A stretch of DNA of 43,850 nucleotides, taken from positions 1 through 43,850 of the forward strand of contig CAMKGM010000020.1 in assembly GCA_946412245.1 (NCBI GenBank), written 5' to 3'. Of this stretch, positions 13,347 through 22,798 are shown one piece after another (the stretch's first letter is position 1; every line of letters starts with the position of its first letter). The notes below the pieces were generated by a model. That model was not told the DNA's origin, searched no databases, and saw nothing but the letters and a program-made list of their open reading frames with translations. The position numbers were made by a program, and so were the translations under genes. Source of the stretch: an uncultured Bacteroidales bacterium. GTDB lineage: Bacteria > Bacteroidota > Bacteroidia > Bacteroidales > Muribaculaceae.

Positions 13347-15740
13347 TTAGCGACGGCGTTTGCCGCCGTTACGGCCTTCGCGTTTCGATTTCTTGTCACG
13401 GCGACCGTCACGCTCGGCGCGCATTTCACGCTTGCTGGTGTTACCGCGCTTGCCGCGCTTCTGGCGGCGTGAAGCACGTCCACCCTCGTATTCCTCGCGC
13501 TGACGCTCAAGTTTGCCTTCCTTCTTGCTCGGTGCAAAACGCATAGCCTCGGTAATGGGGGCCTTGTCGATGCGGTGCGAGCCCGGTGGGTTGTTCTTGT
13601 CGACCAGAGCAAAGTCGAGTTGTTTCTTGATGAGGTCGGCGCGTGCCACCTGAATGGTGATTTTGTCGCCCAACTGGTATTTGTGGTGCGTGCGACGGCC
13701 CAACACGCAGAAGTTCTTCTCGTCGAACTCATAGAAGTCGTCATCAAGGTCGCGAATGGAGATGAGGCCCTCGCAATGCGTCTCGTCAAGTTCCACATAG
13801 AGGCCCCACTCGGTCACGCCCGAAATACGGCCGGTGAACACGCCGCCCAATCGGTCGCCCATGAATTCCACTTCCTTATATTTAATAGAGGCTCGTTCGG
13901 CAGCCGCTGCCAGTTGCTCTTGCGAACTGGTGTGCTTGCACTGCTCCTCGAGTGCCTCTTGGTTCACGCTACGGCCTCCGTCGGCATATCGGTCGAGCAA
14001 TCTGTGCACCATCATGTCGGGGTAGCGGCGAATGGGCGAGGTGAAGTGTGTGTAGTAGTCAAAAGCCAGGCCGTAGTGACCCACATTCATTGTTGAGTAC
14101 ATCGCCTTGGCCATAGACCGGATGGCGAGTATCGACAGCAGGTCCTCTTCAGGCTTGCCCTTGATTTCCTCGAGCATCTTGTTGATAGACTTATTCACCT
14201 CCTTGGGTTTGCCGCTGGTCTTGAACTTGTGCCCGAATCGTGCGGCAATTTCGGCCATATTGGCGAGTTTCTCCTCGTTGGGTTCCTCGTGAATGCGGTA
14301 AACAAAAGCCTTGGCTTTCTTGCTCGCGGGCACTTTGCCTATGTGCTCTGCCACTTTTTGGTTAGCCAGCAGCATAAATTCCTCAATGAGTTTGTTGGCC
14401 TCCTTCGACACGTGTTTCATCACCTCGATGGGCTTGCCGTTCTCATCAATCTTGAACTCAATCTCCTCGCGGTTGAACTCAACCGAGCCGTTCTTGAAGC
14501 GGTTGGCACGCAATTGTTGCGCGAGTTTGTTGAGCAACAGGATTTCTTCGGCGAGGTCGCCCTTTCCGGTCTCAATAATCTCTTGCGCTTCCTCGTAGCT
14601 GAAACGTCGGTTGCTGCGTGTCACCGTGTGGCAAATCTCGTAGCGATACACCTTGGCGTTGTCGTCCATCTCCACAATCACCGAGTGGGTGAGTTTGTCC
14701 TCGTCGGGGCGCAGCGAGCAGATGTAGTTGCACAGGCGCTCGGGCAGCATGGGAATGGTGCGGTCGACCAGATAGACCGATGTGGCGCGGTTGTAGGCCT
14801 CCTTGTCGATGACCGAGCCGGGCTTCACATAGTGAGTGACGTCGGCAATGTGTATGCCTATCTCGTAACGGCCGTTGTCGAGTCGACGCACCGACAGGGC
14901 GTCATCGTAGTCCTTAGCATCCCAGGGGTCGATGGTGAAAGTGGTCACATCGCGCATATCACGGCGGCGTGCCACCTCCTCGTCGGTAATGCCGGCATCA
15001 ATCTTGTTAGCGACGCGCTCCACATTTTCGGGGTATTTGTAAGGCAGGCCGAACTCGGCGAGAATGGCGTGAATCTCGGCGTTGTTCTCACCGGCGGCAC
15101 CCAGTACGTCCTCTACCTCACCTATGGGGGTGTTAGACTCCTCGGGCCACTCCACAATGCGCACCACTGCCTTATCGCCCGTCTTGCCGCCCTTGAGTTT
15201 GTCGAGCGGGATGAAGATGTCAGTGGCCAGGAACTTGCTGTCGCAAGCCAGGTGCGCGAAGTATTTCTTGACATTGAGCGTGCCCACAAACACTTGCTCC
15301 TTGCGTTCCAGAATTTTGATGACCTCGGCCTCGGGTTCCATGCCTTCGCGGGCGGCGCTGATGTGCACCAGCACCTTGTCGCCGTTGAGCGCGTGCATTG
15401 AGTTGCGCTCGGCCACCATGATGGGTTTGCCGTCGTCGTTAGCGGTGTCCACGCTGTTCTTGCCGTTGCTGCGGCGAATGAAGATGCCTTCGGCCACCGA
15501 GGTGCGCATCAGCGCCTTGTAGCGGCCGGGACTCACCTCGGTCAGGAAACCGTCGATGGCGAGTTGCTCCATGGTTTCAATTACCAGCGCTCGCAGTTTG
15601 GGTGTGTTGGCACCCGTTTGGGCGGCCACCTGCTTGTAGTTATAGGGTACTTTATCTTCAGCGTTGAAGAAATTGATGATTTTGTCTCTCAGTTCGCGGC
15701 GCTCCTGCTTGAGCACCTTGAATTTATCACGTTTTGCCAT
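13347..15740 (-). CDS. rnr: Ribonuclease R
   Basis: This 797-residue 3'-5' exoribonuclease degrades structured RNA in the cytoplasm. An N-terminal winged-helix-like and two cold-shock domains (about 1-230) precede the RNB catalytic domain. The RNB signature DPWDAKDYDDALS (about residue 270) carries the magnesium-binding aspartates. An S1 domain follows (about 630-715, with GRISGVTEWGLYVELDE). The last 60 residues are a Lys/Arg-rich tail (RRQKRGKRGN), common in RNase R. The start ATG is at 15740. The gene begins 15 nt after the NagB-like/PIG-L gene and has no promoter box in that gap, so it is probably cotranscribed with it. Confidence 0.96.
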   Translation of the reverse strand: MAKRDKFKVLKQERRELRDKIINFFNAEDKVPYNYKQVAAQTGANTPKLRALVIETMEQLAIDGFLTEVSPGRYKALMRTSVAEGIFIRRSNGKNSVDTANDDGKPIMVAERNSMHALNGDKVLVHISAAREGMEPEAEVIKILERKEQVFVGTLNVKKYFAHLACDSKFLATDIFIPLDKLKGGKTGDKAVVRIVEWPEESNTPIGEVEDVLGAAGENNAEIHAILAEFGLPYKYPENVERVANKIDAGITDEEVARRRDMRDVTTFTIDPWDAKDYDDALSVRRLDNGRYEIGIHIADVTHYVKPGSVIDKEAYNRATSVYLVDRTIPMLPERLCNYICSLRPDEDKLTHSVIVEMDDNAKVYRYEICHTVTRSNRRFSYEEAQEIIETGKGDLAEEILLLNKLAQQLRANRFKNGSVEFNREEIEFKIDENGKPIEVMKHVSKEANKLIEEFMLLANQKVAEHIGKVPASKKAKAFVYRIHEEPNEEKLANMAEIAARFGHKFKTSGKPKEVNKSINKMLEEIKGKPEEDLLSILAIRSMAKAMYSTMNVGHYGLAFDYYTHFTSPIRRYPDMMVHRLLDRYADGGRSVNQEALEEQCKHTSSQEQLAAAAERASIKYKEVEFMGDRLGGVFTGRISGVTEWGLYVELDETHCEGLISIRDLDDDFYEFDEKNFCVLGRRTHHKYQLGDKITIQVARADLIKKQLDFALVDKNNPPGSHRIDKAPITEAMRFAPSKKEGKLERQREEYEGGRASRRQKRGKRGNTSKREMRAERDGRRDKKSKREGRNGGKRRR

Positions 15741-15755
15741 ATTGTGATGGTGTTT

Positions 15756-17753
15756 TTAGTCGTCTTGTTTCAAGTGATATTGTACAAATGTTTCCATTGC
15801 TTCGTATGAGGCTAGGCCCAGTGCACTATAGAGGTCGGCAATCTCTTTGTTGCGGTCGATGGACCGTTGCCAGCTCAGCATGCCGTCTTCAGGATCGCGG
15901 AAGGGCGCGTCGTGGATTTGCGACTGGTGCTTGAGAATGGCATCGCGCTTGATGCGGAACTCTTCGGGGCTCATGGGCACGGTCATCTCGATGTCGTCGA
16001 TGCTGAAGGCTCCCCACTGTCCGCGATACATCCACACGCGGCAGTCGCGCATGAAGGGCTCATTCTTCAACTCGTTGAGTGCAATGATAATGGCCTCGGC
16101 CACCTTGGCATGGGTGCCGAATGGGTCGCTCAAGTCGTCGGCAAAGAAAATCTGGTGAGGCTGAATGGCAAGAATCTGTTTCTTGACAAGTTCCACATCG
16201 GCGGGCATTATTTTACCGTCGCCAAAGGGGGTTGCCTCGTAGAAGGGCATATTCAACTCATGGATGTTCTCTTGCTTGACACCCATGAATGTGCAACTCA
16301 TGATGCCCTCGCAGGCAAATATCATGCCTTTCATGTAGCGCATGATGGGCGAGTCAAGGTCACCGGGTTTCTTGTTTTGAATATCGTGGAACAGTTTGTC
16401 GGCTTGTTTTTGGTAGTTGTTGAGGTTCTCGGAGATGAGTCGTTTCGCCACCCGTTGGTTGAGCATAATCATGCGTTCCAAGTTCTCATCGATAACGGTC
16501 AAGTCGCCCGAAGTTTGGAACGCGACATGCACGTCATGCCCCTGTTGAACAAGCCGTCGCAACGTGCCGCCCATCGAGACCACCACATCGTCGGGGTGTG
16601 GGCTGAACGCCAGCACACGCTTGGGGTAGGGCGTGGCACGTTCGGGCCGATGGGTGTCGTCGGCATTAGGCTTGCCACCGGGCCATCCTGTGATGGTGTG
16701 TTGCAGGTCGTTGAAAATCTTGATATTCACATCGTAGGCCGAGCCGAACACCGTTACCAGTTCGCTCAGGCCGTTGTCGTTGTAGTCTTTGTTGGTGAGT
16801 TTCAGAATGGGTTTACCCGTCTGCCGGCTCAGCCACACGATGGCGCGCCGCACGAGTTGGTCAGTCCACTCACACGAAGCCACTTTCCACGGGAAGTTGA
16901 TGCGCGTGAGTTTGTGTGCGGCCTCCAAGTCGACAACGAGTTTCACATTGTGGTGCAGTTGCAGGAATGAAGCGGGAGTGGTATCGCTCAAATTGCCCTC
17001 AATGGTGTGATACAAGGCCGAGGCACTGAGCTCGCCCCAAGCAACGGCAATCACCTTGTGAGCCGAAAGTATGTCAGAGATACCCAATGTCACGGCAGTG
17101 GCGGGTGCCACCTCGCATTGATACGATTCGGCGACACGCGTACGGGTTTCGTTGCTCAGCAGCACCAGTCGGCACGATGAGGATGATGACGAACCGGGCT
17201 CATTGAATACTATGCCGCCGTTCTTTGTCAGCTGGCAGATGACCAAATCCAGACCGCCATACTCGTCAATCTCAGTCTCATAGAGTTTGCACAGCCGGTG
17301 CACGTTCTCTTTGGTGGCTTGCGTATCGAAGGTGTGGATGTTCTCGGGGATCATGTCCACTTTGTTAAACAGGCGCTCCTTGATGCGTTGCAGCGTGCTC
17401 TGCTCGTTGTCGCTCACGGCACCGGTGCCGAATTCGCCCAGATTGAACCCCACGACATTCGTGAAACTCACCTTGTCGGCAAAGTACAGTTTCACCAGTT
17501 CGTCGTAGACCCGCAAGGCGTCGCGACCGGCACCGAACCCAATCACGCAACGGCCTTTCTCGGCCACATTGCGCTGAATTTGGTCGGCAACGTCGCGCGC
17601 GGCTTCAATCGCCCCCTCTTCGGCGGTTTCCAAAATCTTGGTATATACTTTCTCGTAGCGGGTGAGCGAAGCCAGTTCTACCTCACTCTCGGGCATGTAG
17701 TAATGCTTTGAGACTTGGTCAAGCTTGATGAGTGAATTCAGTTCTGTTCCCAT
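15756..17753 (-). CDS. NagB-like domain (catalytic residues lost) fused to PIG-L deacetylase
   Basis: This 665-residue fusion joins a glucosamine-6-phosphate deaminase-like domain (about 30-290) to an LmbE/PIG-L N-acetylglucosamine deacetylase-like domain (about 378-600). The deaminase part keeps the fold signature FNEPGSS but has lost key residues. By alignment with the canonical NagB at 22799-23608, D72 is G106, D141 is N178 and H143 is G180; only E148 (E185) remains. The deacetylase part is intact, with the zinc motif PHPDD at 385-389 and a later His in FGTHAKV (H548). Large fusions of this type are known in Bacteroidetes and are often annotated as glucosamine-6-phosphate deaminase, which this sequence does not support. 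It may act on an N-acetylglucosamine-containing substrate (inference). Confidence 0.85.
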   Translation of the reverse strand: MGTELNSLIKLDQVSKHYYMPESEVELASLTRYEKVYTKILETAEEGAIEAARDVADQIQRNVAEKGRCVIGFGAGRDALRVYDELVKLYFADKVSFTNVVGFNLGEFGTGAVSDNEQSTLQRIKERLFNKVDMIPENIHTFDTQATKENVHRLCKLYETEIDEYGGLDLVICQLTKNGGIVFNEPGSSSSSSCRLVLLSNETRTRVAESYQCEVAPATAVTLGISDILSAHKVIAVAWGELSASALYHTIEGNLSDTTPASFLQLHHNVKLVVDLEAAHKLTRINFPWKVASCEWTDQLVRRAIVWLSRQTGKPILKLTNKDYNDNGLSELVTVFGSAYDVNIKIFNDLQHTITGWPGGKPNADDTHRPERATPYPKRVLAFSPHPDDVVVSMGGTLRRLVQQGHDVHVAFQTSGDLTVIDENLERMIMLNQRVAKRLISENLNNYQKQADKLFHDIQNKKPGDLDSPIMRYMKGMIFACEGIMSCTFMGVKQENIHELNMPFYEATPFGDGKIMPADVELVKKQILAIQPHQIFFADDLSDPFGTHAKVAEAIIIALNELKNEPFMRDCRVWMYRGQWGAFSIDDIEMTVPMSPEEFRIKRDAILKHQSQIHDAPFRDPEDGMLSWQRSIDRNKEIADLYSALGLASYEAMETFVQYHLKQDD

Positions 17754-17798
17754 ACTTTTCTAAGTTGTTGCAACGATACTCTGTTTAGACTGTTTTAG

Positions 17799-17806
17799 CA
17801 AAGATA
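17799..17806 (-). promoter_or_regulatory. Promoter -7 box of the NagB-like/PIG-L and rnr unit
   Basis: TATCTTTG on the minus strand lies 45 nt before the ATG at 17753 and matches TAnnTTTG. The -33 region is not distinctive. Confidence 0.5.
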
Positions 17807-17895
17807 GTAGTTATTTTCTGAATTTCAGCTATTTTAGATGTTAAATTGCTGAGAAAGTTGCGTTTTCGACCATTTTCCCCTCCTGACGCCGGCGG

Positions 17896-19125
17896 TTAAC
17901 CGAACAAGTCGCGGTAGATGAGGTCGGTGGCTCCCAGGTGCGACTGTATGTACTTGCCCGCCTCCTCGCTGCTATGCCGCAGTGCTTGCTGTGATGCTGT
18001 CAGTCGGTCCATAACGGCCTCAAATTCCTGAGCGCTGCTCACGGTGAACCCACCTTCGCAAGCAATCAAGTCGCTCGCCTCAACAAATTTCTCAAACTTG
18101 GGCCCGAATGCCACCGGAATGCCGTAGACGGCCGCCTCGTTCACATTGTGTATGCCCGAGCCGAATCCGCCGCCCACGTATGCCATCTGACCATAGCGGT
18201 AGACCGACGACAAGATGCCGAAGCAGTTAATCACCAGGCAGTCAAGTTGGCCGGCCAGCATCTCGTCGGTGGTTGTGTAGAGTGCCGCGGGGCGTTCTAT
18301 CCTGCCCAGCAGTGCCTGCAATCGCTCGTCGTCAAACTCATGCGGCGCGATGATTAGTTTCATGTTCGGGTGACTGTTGAAGTAAGGTAGCACCACATCC
18401 TCGTCGGCGGGCCAGGAACTACCCATCACCAGCGTGAAGGGGCAATTGCGCGTCATGGCCTCAATCACCGGGAACGACTTGGCCTGGTCGCGCACATGCG
18501 CCACACGGTCAAAACGGGTGTCACCGGCCACTGTCACTTGATTGATGCCAATGCCGGCAAGCAGTTGTTGCGACTGCTCGTTCTGCACATACAAGTGCGT
18601 GAAGCAACCCAGCATCTTGCGGAACTCACCACCCCAAGGACGGAAGAAAATCTGCCCGGGGCGGAATATCGACGAAATGATGTAAGTGGGCACCTGACGG
18701 CGTTTGAGTTCGCGCAGGTAGTTGCCCCAAAACTCATATTTGACAAAGATGGCCATGGAAGGACGCACACGGTCCAGGAAACGGCGCACATTGCCCGGTG
18801 TGTCGAATGGCAGGTAGCACACGGCATCGACCTTGTCGTAGTTCTTGCGCACCTCGTAGCCCGACGAAGAGAAGAACGTGAGCAAAATGCGCTGCTCGGG
18901 ATGCTCGGCCTTGATTTTCTCAATGAGCGGACGTCCTTGCTCAAACTCGCCCAGCGACGACACGTGCATCCAAATGTAGCCCGCCTGGGGGTCAACCTTT
19001 TCGCTCAAGTAGTCAAATGTGCGTGCCTGGCCATCCAGCATCAGTTTTGCTTTCCGGTTCCAGGGCGACACGATTTTAACGGCAAGTTTATAGGCTTTGA
19101 TGCCTGTGTTATAGAGAAAATTCAT
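17896..19125 (-). CDS. waaA: 3-deoxy-D-manno-octulosonic acid transferase (Kdo transferase)
   Basis: This 409-residue GT30 glycosyltransferase adds Kdo from CMP-Kdo to lipid A precursor at the inner membrane. The N-terminal segment MNFLYNTGIKAYKLAVKIVS is the usual membrane-associated start. WMHVSSLGEFEQGRPLIEK contains Glu60, the position of the catalytic base in characterised WaaA. Other family segments are YLPFDTP, FVKYEFWGNYL and, in the C-terminal domain, YVGGGFGSGIHNVNEAAVYG. It lies 26 nt downstream of the barrel protein gene and is the last gene of the gltX unit. Identity is secure. Confidence 0.95.
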   Translation of the reverse strand: MNFLYNTGIKAYKLAVKIVSPWNRKAKLMLDGQARTFDYLSEKVDPQAGYIWMHVSSLGEFEQGRPLIEKIKAEHPEQRILLTFFSSSGYEVRKNYDKVDAVCYLPFDTPGNVRRFLDRVRPSMAIFVKYEFWGNYLRELKRRQVPTYIISSIFRPGQIFFRPWGGEFRKMLGCFTHLYVQNEQSQQLLAGIGINQVTVAGDTRFDRVAHVRDQAKSFPVIEAMTRNCPFTLVMGSSWPADEDVVLPYFNSHPNMKLIIAPHEFDDERLQALLGRIERPAALYTTTDEMLAGQLDCLVINCFGILSSVYRYGQMAYVGGGFGSGIHNVNEAAVYGIPVAFGPKFEKFVEASDLIACEGGFTVSSAQEFEAVMDRLTASQQALRHSSEEAGKYIQSHLGATDLIYRDLFG

Positions 19126-19151
19126 TGTGTTCAGTTTTTCAATTGTGTGTA

Positions 19152-20252
19152 TTAGAATTGTGAGTGCAAGGGGGGGTAAGCCACACCGCTATCCTTGTGT
19201 TTGTGTCGTTTCCACACGAGGCGGTCCAGGTAGAAACGCACCGCCACTTGCTGCCAAAAGGCATTCCCGTGATTGGTGGCGTGGAAGGTGAGCCGTGCCT
19301 CAAGGTTCACGAAGTCGCGCCGGAACACGGTCGCCACCAGGTCGGTGCGGCTATAGAACTTATTGTGATAGAGCGCATCGCCACGATACACCATGCTGCC
19401 ATATTTCTCGTAAAAGGGCATCTGTCGCTTGCCGGCGTAGATGTTCTCGATCAACGAGAGCCACTTCCAGTTGCCGGCCACCTTGCCTATGAAGCCCGCC
19501 TGTGTGTGCCACTTGTTGTCGGCCACACGGTCGCGGTCAACCGACATGAGCAAGCCGGCGCCGATGTCGAAGCGGCCGTTTGTCCACCGGTGCCCGTAGG
19601 CGAGTTGCGGGCTGAAGATGAAATTGTCGACCACCCCTTCTTCAGGGTCCTTGATTTTGCGAGTTGCCAAGTGGTTGTAATAGATCAAAGCCGAGGCCTT
19701 GAATTCCTGGTCTATCTTCGTGGTGCGCCAGCCCACTTCGCCGGTCACATCAAAGGCCTCACGGCGATTGTCGGTTTGCATCTGCCGCCAGTCGAGCCAC
19801 GAGTAGAGCCAAAAGTGCGGCTTGTTCACGCTCACGACGGCTCCCTTGATGTTAGGCTGCACGTAGTTGAGCGAATCGCTGCGCAGGTAGGTAGGCAGTG
19901 AGTTGTTTAGTTCATTGGGAATCATACCGAACTTGAACATCAGCCCTTTGTTCATGTCCTTGTACTGGTAGTACAGTGCCGGCAGCACTTTGTAACCATT
20001 CATGCCGTCGTTCATGGGTTGATACCACGTCACGCCACCCATGATGCGGTGCCGTGCGCTATCGAGCGACACCCCTATTTGCGGTGTGATGCGGGTGAAG
20101 ATGAACGTCTGGCTTGGAGCCAATTCTGTTTCACCCTCGCGATTATTCACCACCACATTGGCATCAACGCTCCACTCCACTTCCTGAGCACTCAAATTGA
20201 GCACCCATGTCAGTGCGAACAAGAATATAAACAGGCGTCGGAACATCATCAT
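19152..20252 (-). CDS. Outer-membrane barrel protein (DUF2490-like)
   Basis: This 366-residue protein has a signal peptide ([21 protein letters not shown]) and repeated amphipathic strands with aromatic edges ([44 protein letters not shown]). This pattern suggests a 12- to 16-stranded barrel. It resembles DUF2490/porin-like proteins of Bacteroidetes, but no specific function is evident. The first ATG (20252-20250) overlaps the gltX stop in an ATGA arrangement. Two further ATG codons follow at once, so the exact start may differ by one or two residues. waaA follows 26 nt later, and a link to envelope assembly is inference from position only. Confidence 0.65.
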   Translation of the reverse strand: MMMFRRLFIFLFALTWVLNLSAQEVEWSVDANVVVNNREGETELAPSQTFIFTRITPQIGVSLDSARHRIMGGVTWYQPMNDGMNGYKVLPALYYQYKDMNKGLMFKFGMIPNELNNSLPTYLRSDSLNYVQPNIKGAVVSVNKPHFWLYSWLDWRQMQTDNRREAFDVTGEVGWRTTKIDQEFKASALIYYNHLATRKIKDPEEGVVDNFIFSPQLAYGHRWTNGRFDIGAGLLMSVDRDRVADNKWHTQAGFIGKVAGNWKWLSLIENIYAGKRQMPFYEKYGSMVYRGDALYHNKFYSRTDLVATVFRRDFVNLEARLTFHATNHGNAFWQQVAVRFYLDRLVWKRHKHKDSGVAYPPLHSQF

Positions 20253-21778
20253 GCTTCAGGACGAATGATGTTGGCTATGCCTCGCTCAATGCGAGCCAGT
20301 GTCTCGTCTTTACCCAGTAACTGTGTGATTTCGAACATGTGAGGGCCCTTGCACTCGCCCACTACCGTCAGGCGGAAGGCGTTCATCACATTACCCATGT
20401 GATATTCGTTGCCCTTAATCCACTCCATCACAGCCTCTTCAGTAGCGACAGCATCGTCAAAGTTGAGCGGTTTGAGCACCTCGATGAGTTCACGCATGAG
20501 TTGCGGAGTCTCCTCTTTCCAGCGTTTCTTCACATCTTTCTCGGCATAGGTGGTGGGCGCCACGAAGAAGAAGCGGGCGTTGTCCCACAGGTCGCGCACA
20601 AAGTTGATGCGGTTCTTCACCATGCCGGCGGCCGCGGCTATATACTCGTCGCTGAAGTCAGCCACATTCACGCCGTTCTCGGTGAGGATGGGTTTGAACA
20701 ATTCGGCCAGGCGGTCATTGTCCATGTTCATCAGGTACTCGTGGTTGAACCACTTGCCTTTTTCAAAGTCAAACTTGGCGCCGCTCTTGGAGCAGTGCTC
20801 AAACGAGAAGTCGCGAATCAGTTCGTCCATCGACATGATTTCGCGGTCGTCGCCGGGGTTCCAACCCAGCAGTGCCAGGAAGTTAATCACGGCCTCGGGC
20901 AGATAACCGGCCTCGCGATAGCCACTCGAGGTGTCGCCACTCTTGGGGTCATGCCACTCCAGCGGGAATACCGGGAATCCCAATCGGTCGCCATCGCGCT
21001 TGCTCAGTTTGCCCTTACCGTCGGGTTTGAGCAATAGCGGCAGGTGCACAAACTGCGGCTCCTCCCAACCAAAGGCCTCATAGAGCAGCACGTGCAGCGG
21101 AGCGCTGGGCAGCCACTCCTCGCCGCGAATCACGTGACTCACCTCCATCAGGTGGTCGTCGACAATGTTGGCCAGGTGGTAGGTGGGCAGGTCGTCGGCG
21201 CTCTTGTAGAGCACCTTGTCGTCAAGTATTGATGAGTTGATGGTCACATCGCCGCGAATCAGGTCGTGTACCACCACGTCGCGGTTAGGCTCTATCAGGA
21301 ATCGCACCACATGTTTCTCGCCGGCATCAATCAGTGCCTTCACCTCCTCGGCAGGCAGGCTGAGCGAGTTGCGCATGCCCATGCGGGTCGATGCGTCGTA
21401 CTGGAAGTTCTTTACCTCGGCACGCTTGGCCTCGAGTTCCTCGGGGGTGTCAAAGGCGATGTAGGCCTTGCCGTTGTCGAGCAGTTGCTTCACATATCGG
21501 CGATAGATGTCGCGGCGCTCGCTCTGCTTGTAGGGACCATACTCGCCCCCTTCGCGCACGCCCTCGTCAATGCCTATGCCCAGCCACTGCAGCGCCTCGT
21601 TGATATATTCCTCGGCACCGGGCACAAAACGTGTGCTGTCAGTGTCCTCAATGCGCAATATCATGCTGCCCCCGTGCTGGCGGGCAAACAGGTAGTTATA
21701 TAACGCGGTGCGCACGCCGCCAATGTGCAGCGGGCCCGTGGGCGATGGTGCGAAACGCACCCTTACTTTCTTGTCCAT
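20249..21778 (-). CDS. gltX: Glutamate--tRNA ligase
   Basis: This 509-residue class I aminoacyl-tRNA synthetase charges tRNA-Glu. The N-terminus [17 protein letters not shown] holds the HIGH equivalent at residues 18-21, and [14 protein letters not shown] (about 257) holds the KMSKS equivalent. The C-terminal helical anticodon-binding part ends with the usual [13 protein letters not shown]. Length fits the Bacteroidetes form. A TAAATTTG box lies 74 nt upstream. The stop codon overlaps the start of the next gene (ATGA), so the barrel protein is probably translated by coupling. Identity is secure. Confidence 0.97.
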   Translation of the reverse strand: MDKKVRVRFAPSPTGPLHIGGVRTALYNYLFARQHGGSMILRIEDTDSTRFVPGAEEYINEALQWLGIGIDEGVREGGEYGPYKQSERRDIYRRYVKQLLDNGKAYIAFDTPEELEAKRAEVKNFQYDASTRMGMRNSLSLPAEEVKALIDAGEKHVVRFLIEPNRDVVVHDLIRGDVTINSSILDDKVLYKSADDLPTYHLANIVDDHLMEVSHVIRGEEWLPSAPLHVLLYEAFGWEEPQFVHLPLLLKPDGKGKLSKRDGDRLGFPVFPLEWHDPKSGDTSSGYREAGYLPEAVINFLALLGWNPGDDREIMSMDELIRDFSFEHCSKSGAKFDFEKGKWFNHEYLMNMDNDRLAELFKPILTENGVNVADFSDEYIAAAAGMVKNRINFVRDLWDNARFFFVAPTTYAEKDVKKRWKEETPQLMRELIEVLKPLNFDDAVATEEAVMEWIKGNEYHMGNVMNAFRLTVVGECKGPHMFEITQLLGKDETLARIERGIANIIRPEA

Positions 21779-21834
21779 GCTCTTATGGTTGTTTTTCGTT
21801 GTTTAAAAATCTTGTGATTGACCGATGCAAAAAT

Positions 21835-21859
21835 GCACCCAATTGAGGGTGCAAATTTA
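21835..21859 (-). promoter_or_regulatory. Promoter -7 box of gltX with adjoining dyad
   Basis: TAAATTTG (21859-21852, minus strand) matches TAnnTTTG. Directly downstream GCACCC and GGGTGC (21835-21840 and 21847-21852) form a perfect 6-bp dyad with a 6-nt centre, at about the transcription start. The dyad could be an operator or simply a 5' hairpin on the mRNA. Confidence 0.5.
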
Positions 21860-21916
21860 CAAAATCCTTGCGACTTTTCATATTAATTAAGGTGTTTAAT
21901 GATGCCCTCATGCATT

Positions 21917-22702
21917 TCAGGTCAGTAATTCGGTGATTTTGACCATATTGTCGCGAGCGGTCTGATCCACCTTGCAAGGTGTCACGCTCACCCAGCCGCG
22001 GTCGATCCAGTAGATGTCGGTGGTGTTGTCGTCGGGAGTTTCATTTTCATAGTAGCCTGTCATCCAGTAGTATTCCACACCATGCGGGTCGGTGCGCCGC
22101 TCAAACTCGTTGGTCCACAAGCCCATGCTTGTTGTCGTGATTTTCAAACCCTGAATAGGTCCCTTATCGTAGGGCACATTCACGTTCAGGCACACGCCGG
22201 CCGGCAACCCCTTGCTCAGCACCCGGCTAATGATATCGCGCACAAAGGGCTCACAAACCGTGAAGTCGGTGTGAGGCGTGCGGTAGTCGCCGTAGGAGAA
22301 TGCCACGCTGGGCACATGATGCACCAATCCCTCGAAGGTGGCGCCCATCGTGCCGCTGTACAACGTACTCACACCCACGTTATAGCCGTGGTTGATACCT
22401 GCCAACACCAAGTCGGGATGGCGGCCGTCAAGCAACTGGTCCAGTGCCAGTTTCACGCAGTCGGCGGGAGTGCCGCTAATCAGGAACACCCTCATGCCGG
22501 GCTCATCTTTCACCATCACGGCACGTAGCGGACTGGTGATGGTAATGGCGCTGCCCTTGCCGCTCTGCTGCTGCATGGGAGCGGCTACCACTACGTCGCC
22601 AAATTCGCGTGCCACGGCCATTAGTGTTCTGATGCCATCGGCTTGATAGCCATCGTCGTTGCTGATGAGTATCAAAGGTCTATCTTTTTTTTCTTTTGTC
22701 AT
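21917..22702 (-). CDS. surE: 5'-nucleotidase SurE
   Basis: This gene encodes the metal-dependent nucleoside 5'-monophosphate phosphohydrolase of the SurE family, 261 residues from the chosen start. ILISNDDGYQADGI (metal ligands D16 and D17), MQQQSGKGSAIT (about 45-55), SGTPADCVKLAL and LAGINHGYNVG are the family signatures. The ATG at 22702 is chosen. The frame continues upstream to a TTG at 22723, but that codon lies in the TAACTTTG promoter box. The gene diverges from nagB. The leader would be only about 10 nt, which is usual for this phylum. Identity is secure. Confidence 0.95.
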   Translation of the reverse strand: MTKEKKDRPLILISNDDGYQADGIRTLMAVAREFGDVVVAAPMQQQSGKGSAITITSPLRAVMVKDEPGMRVFLISGTPADCVKLALDQLLDGRHPDLVLAGINHGYNVGVSTLYSGTMGATFEGLVHHVPSVAFSYGDYRTPHTDFTVCEPFVRDIISRVLSKGLPAGVCLNVNVPYDKGPIQGLKITTTSMGLWTNEFERRTDPHGVEYYWMTGYYENETPDDNTTDIYWIDRGWVSVTPCKVDQTARDNMVKITELLT

Positions 22703-22720
22703 AGTAGGTTGCTTTTCTTG

Positions 22721-22728
22721 CAAAGTTA
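22721..22728 (-). promoter_or_regulatory. Promoter -7 box of surE
   Basis: TAACTTTG on the minus strand lies 18 nt before the surE ATG. It decides the start codon, since an upstream in-frame TTG lies inside the box. Confidence 0.6.
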
Positions 22729-22750
22729 CACATTATTCCGCATTTTTTTG

Positions 22751-22758
22751 TAATTTTG
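22751..22758 (+). promoter_or_regulatory. Promoter -7 box of nagB
   Basis: TAATTTTG matches TAnnTTTG and lies 40 nt before the nagB ATG, back to back with the surE promoter. The two may compete or share a regulator, but no operator is obvious. Confidence 0.55.
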
Positions 22759-22798
22759 CCGAGTAAATGCTGGATATAATAACAAAACAGATAATAAT

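Noticed and set aside
14229-15401. 390-codon open frame on the plus strand across rnr
   Set aside because: Antisense to conserved RNase R domains, with no recognisable protein features.
15756-17753. Degenerate NagB domain as a frameshifted or decaying pseudogene
   Set aside because: The frame is continuous for 665 codons, the fold motif FNEPGSS and the PIG-L site are intact, and large fusions of this type are known in the phylum.
22703-22723. TTG start seven codons upstream for SurE
   Set aside because: The codon lies inside the TAACTTTG promoter box, so it would not be transcribed.
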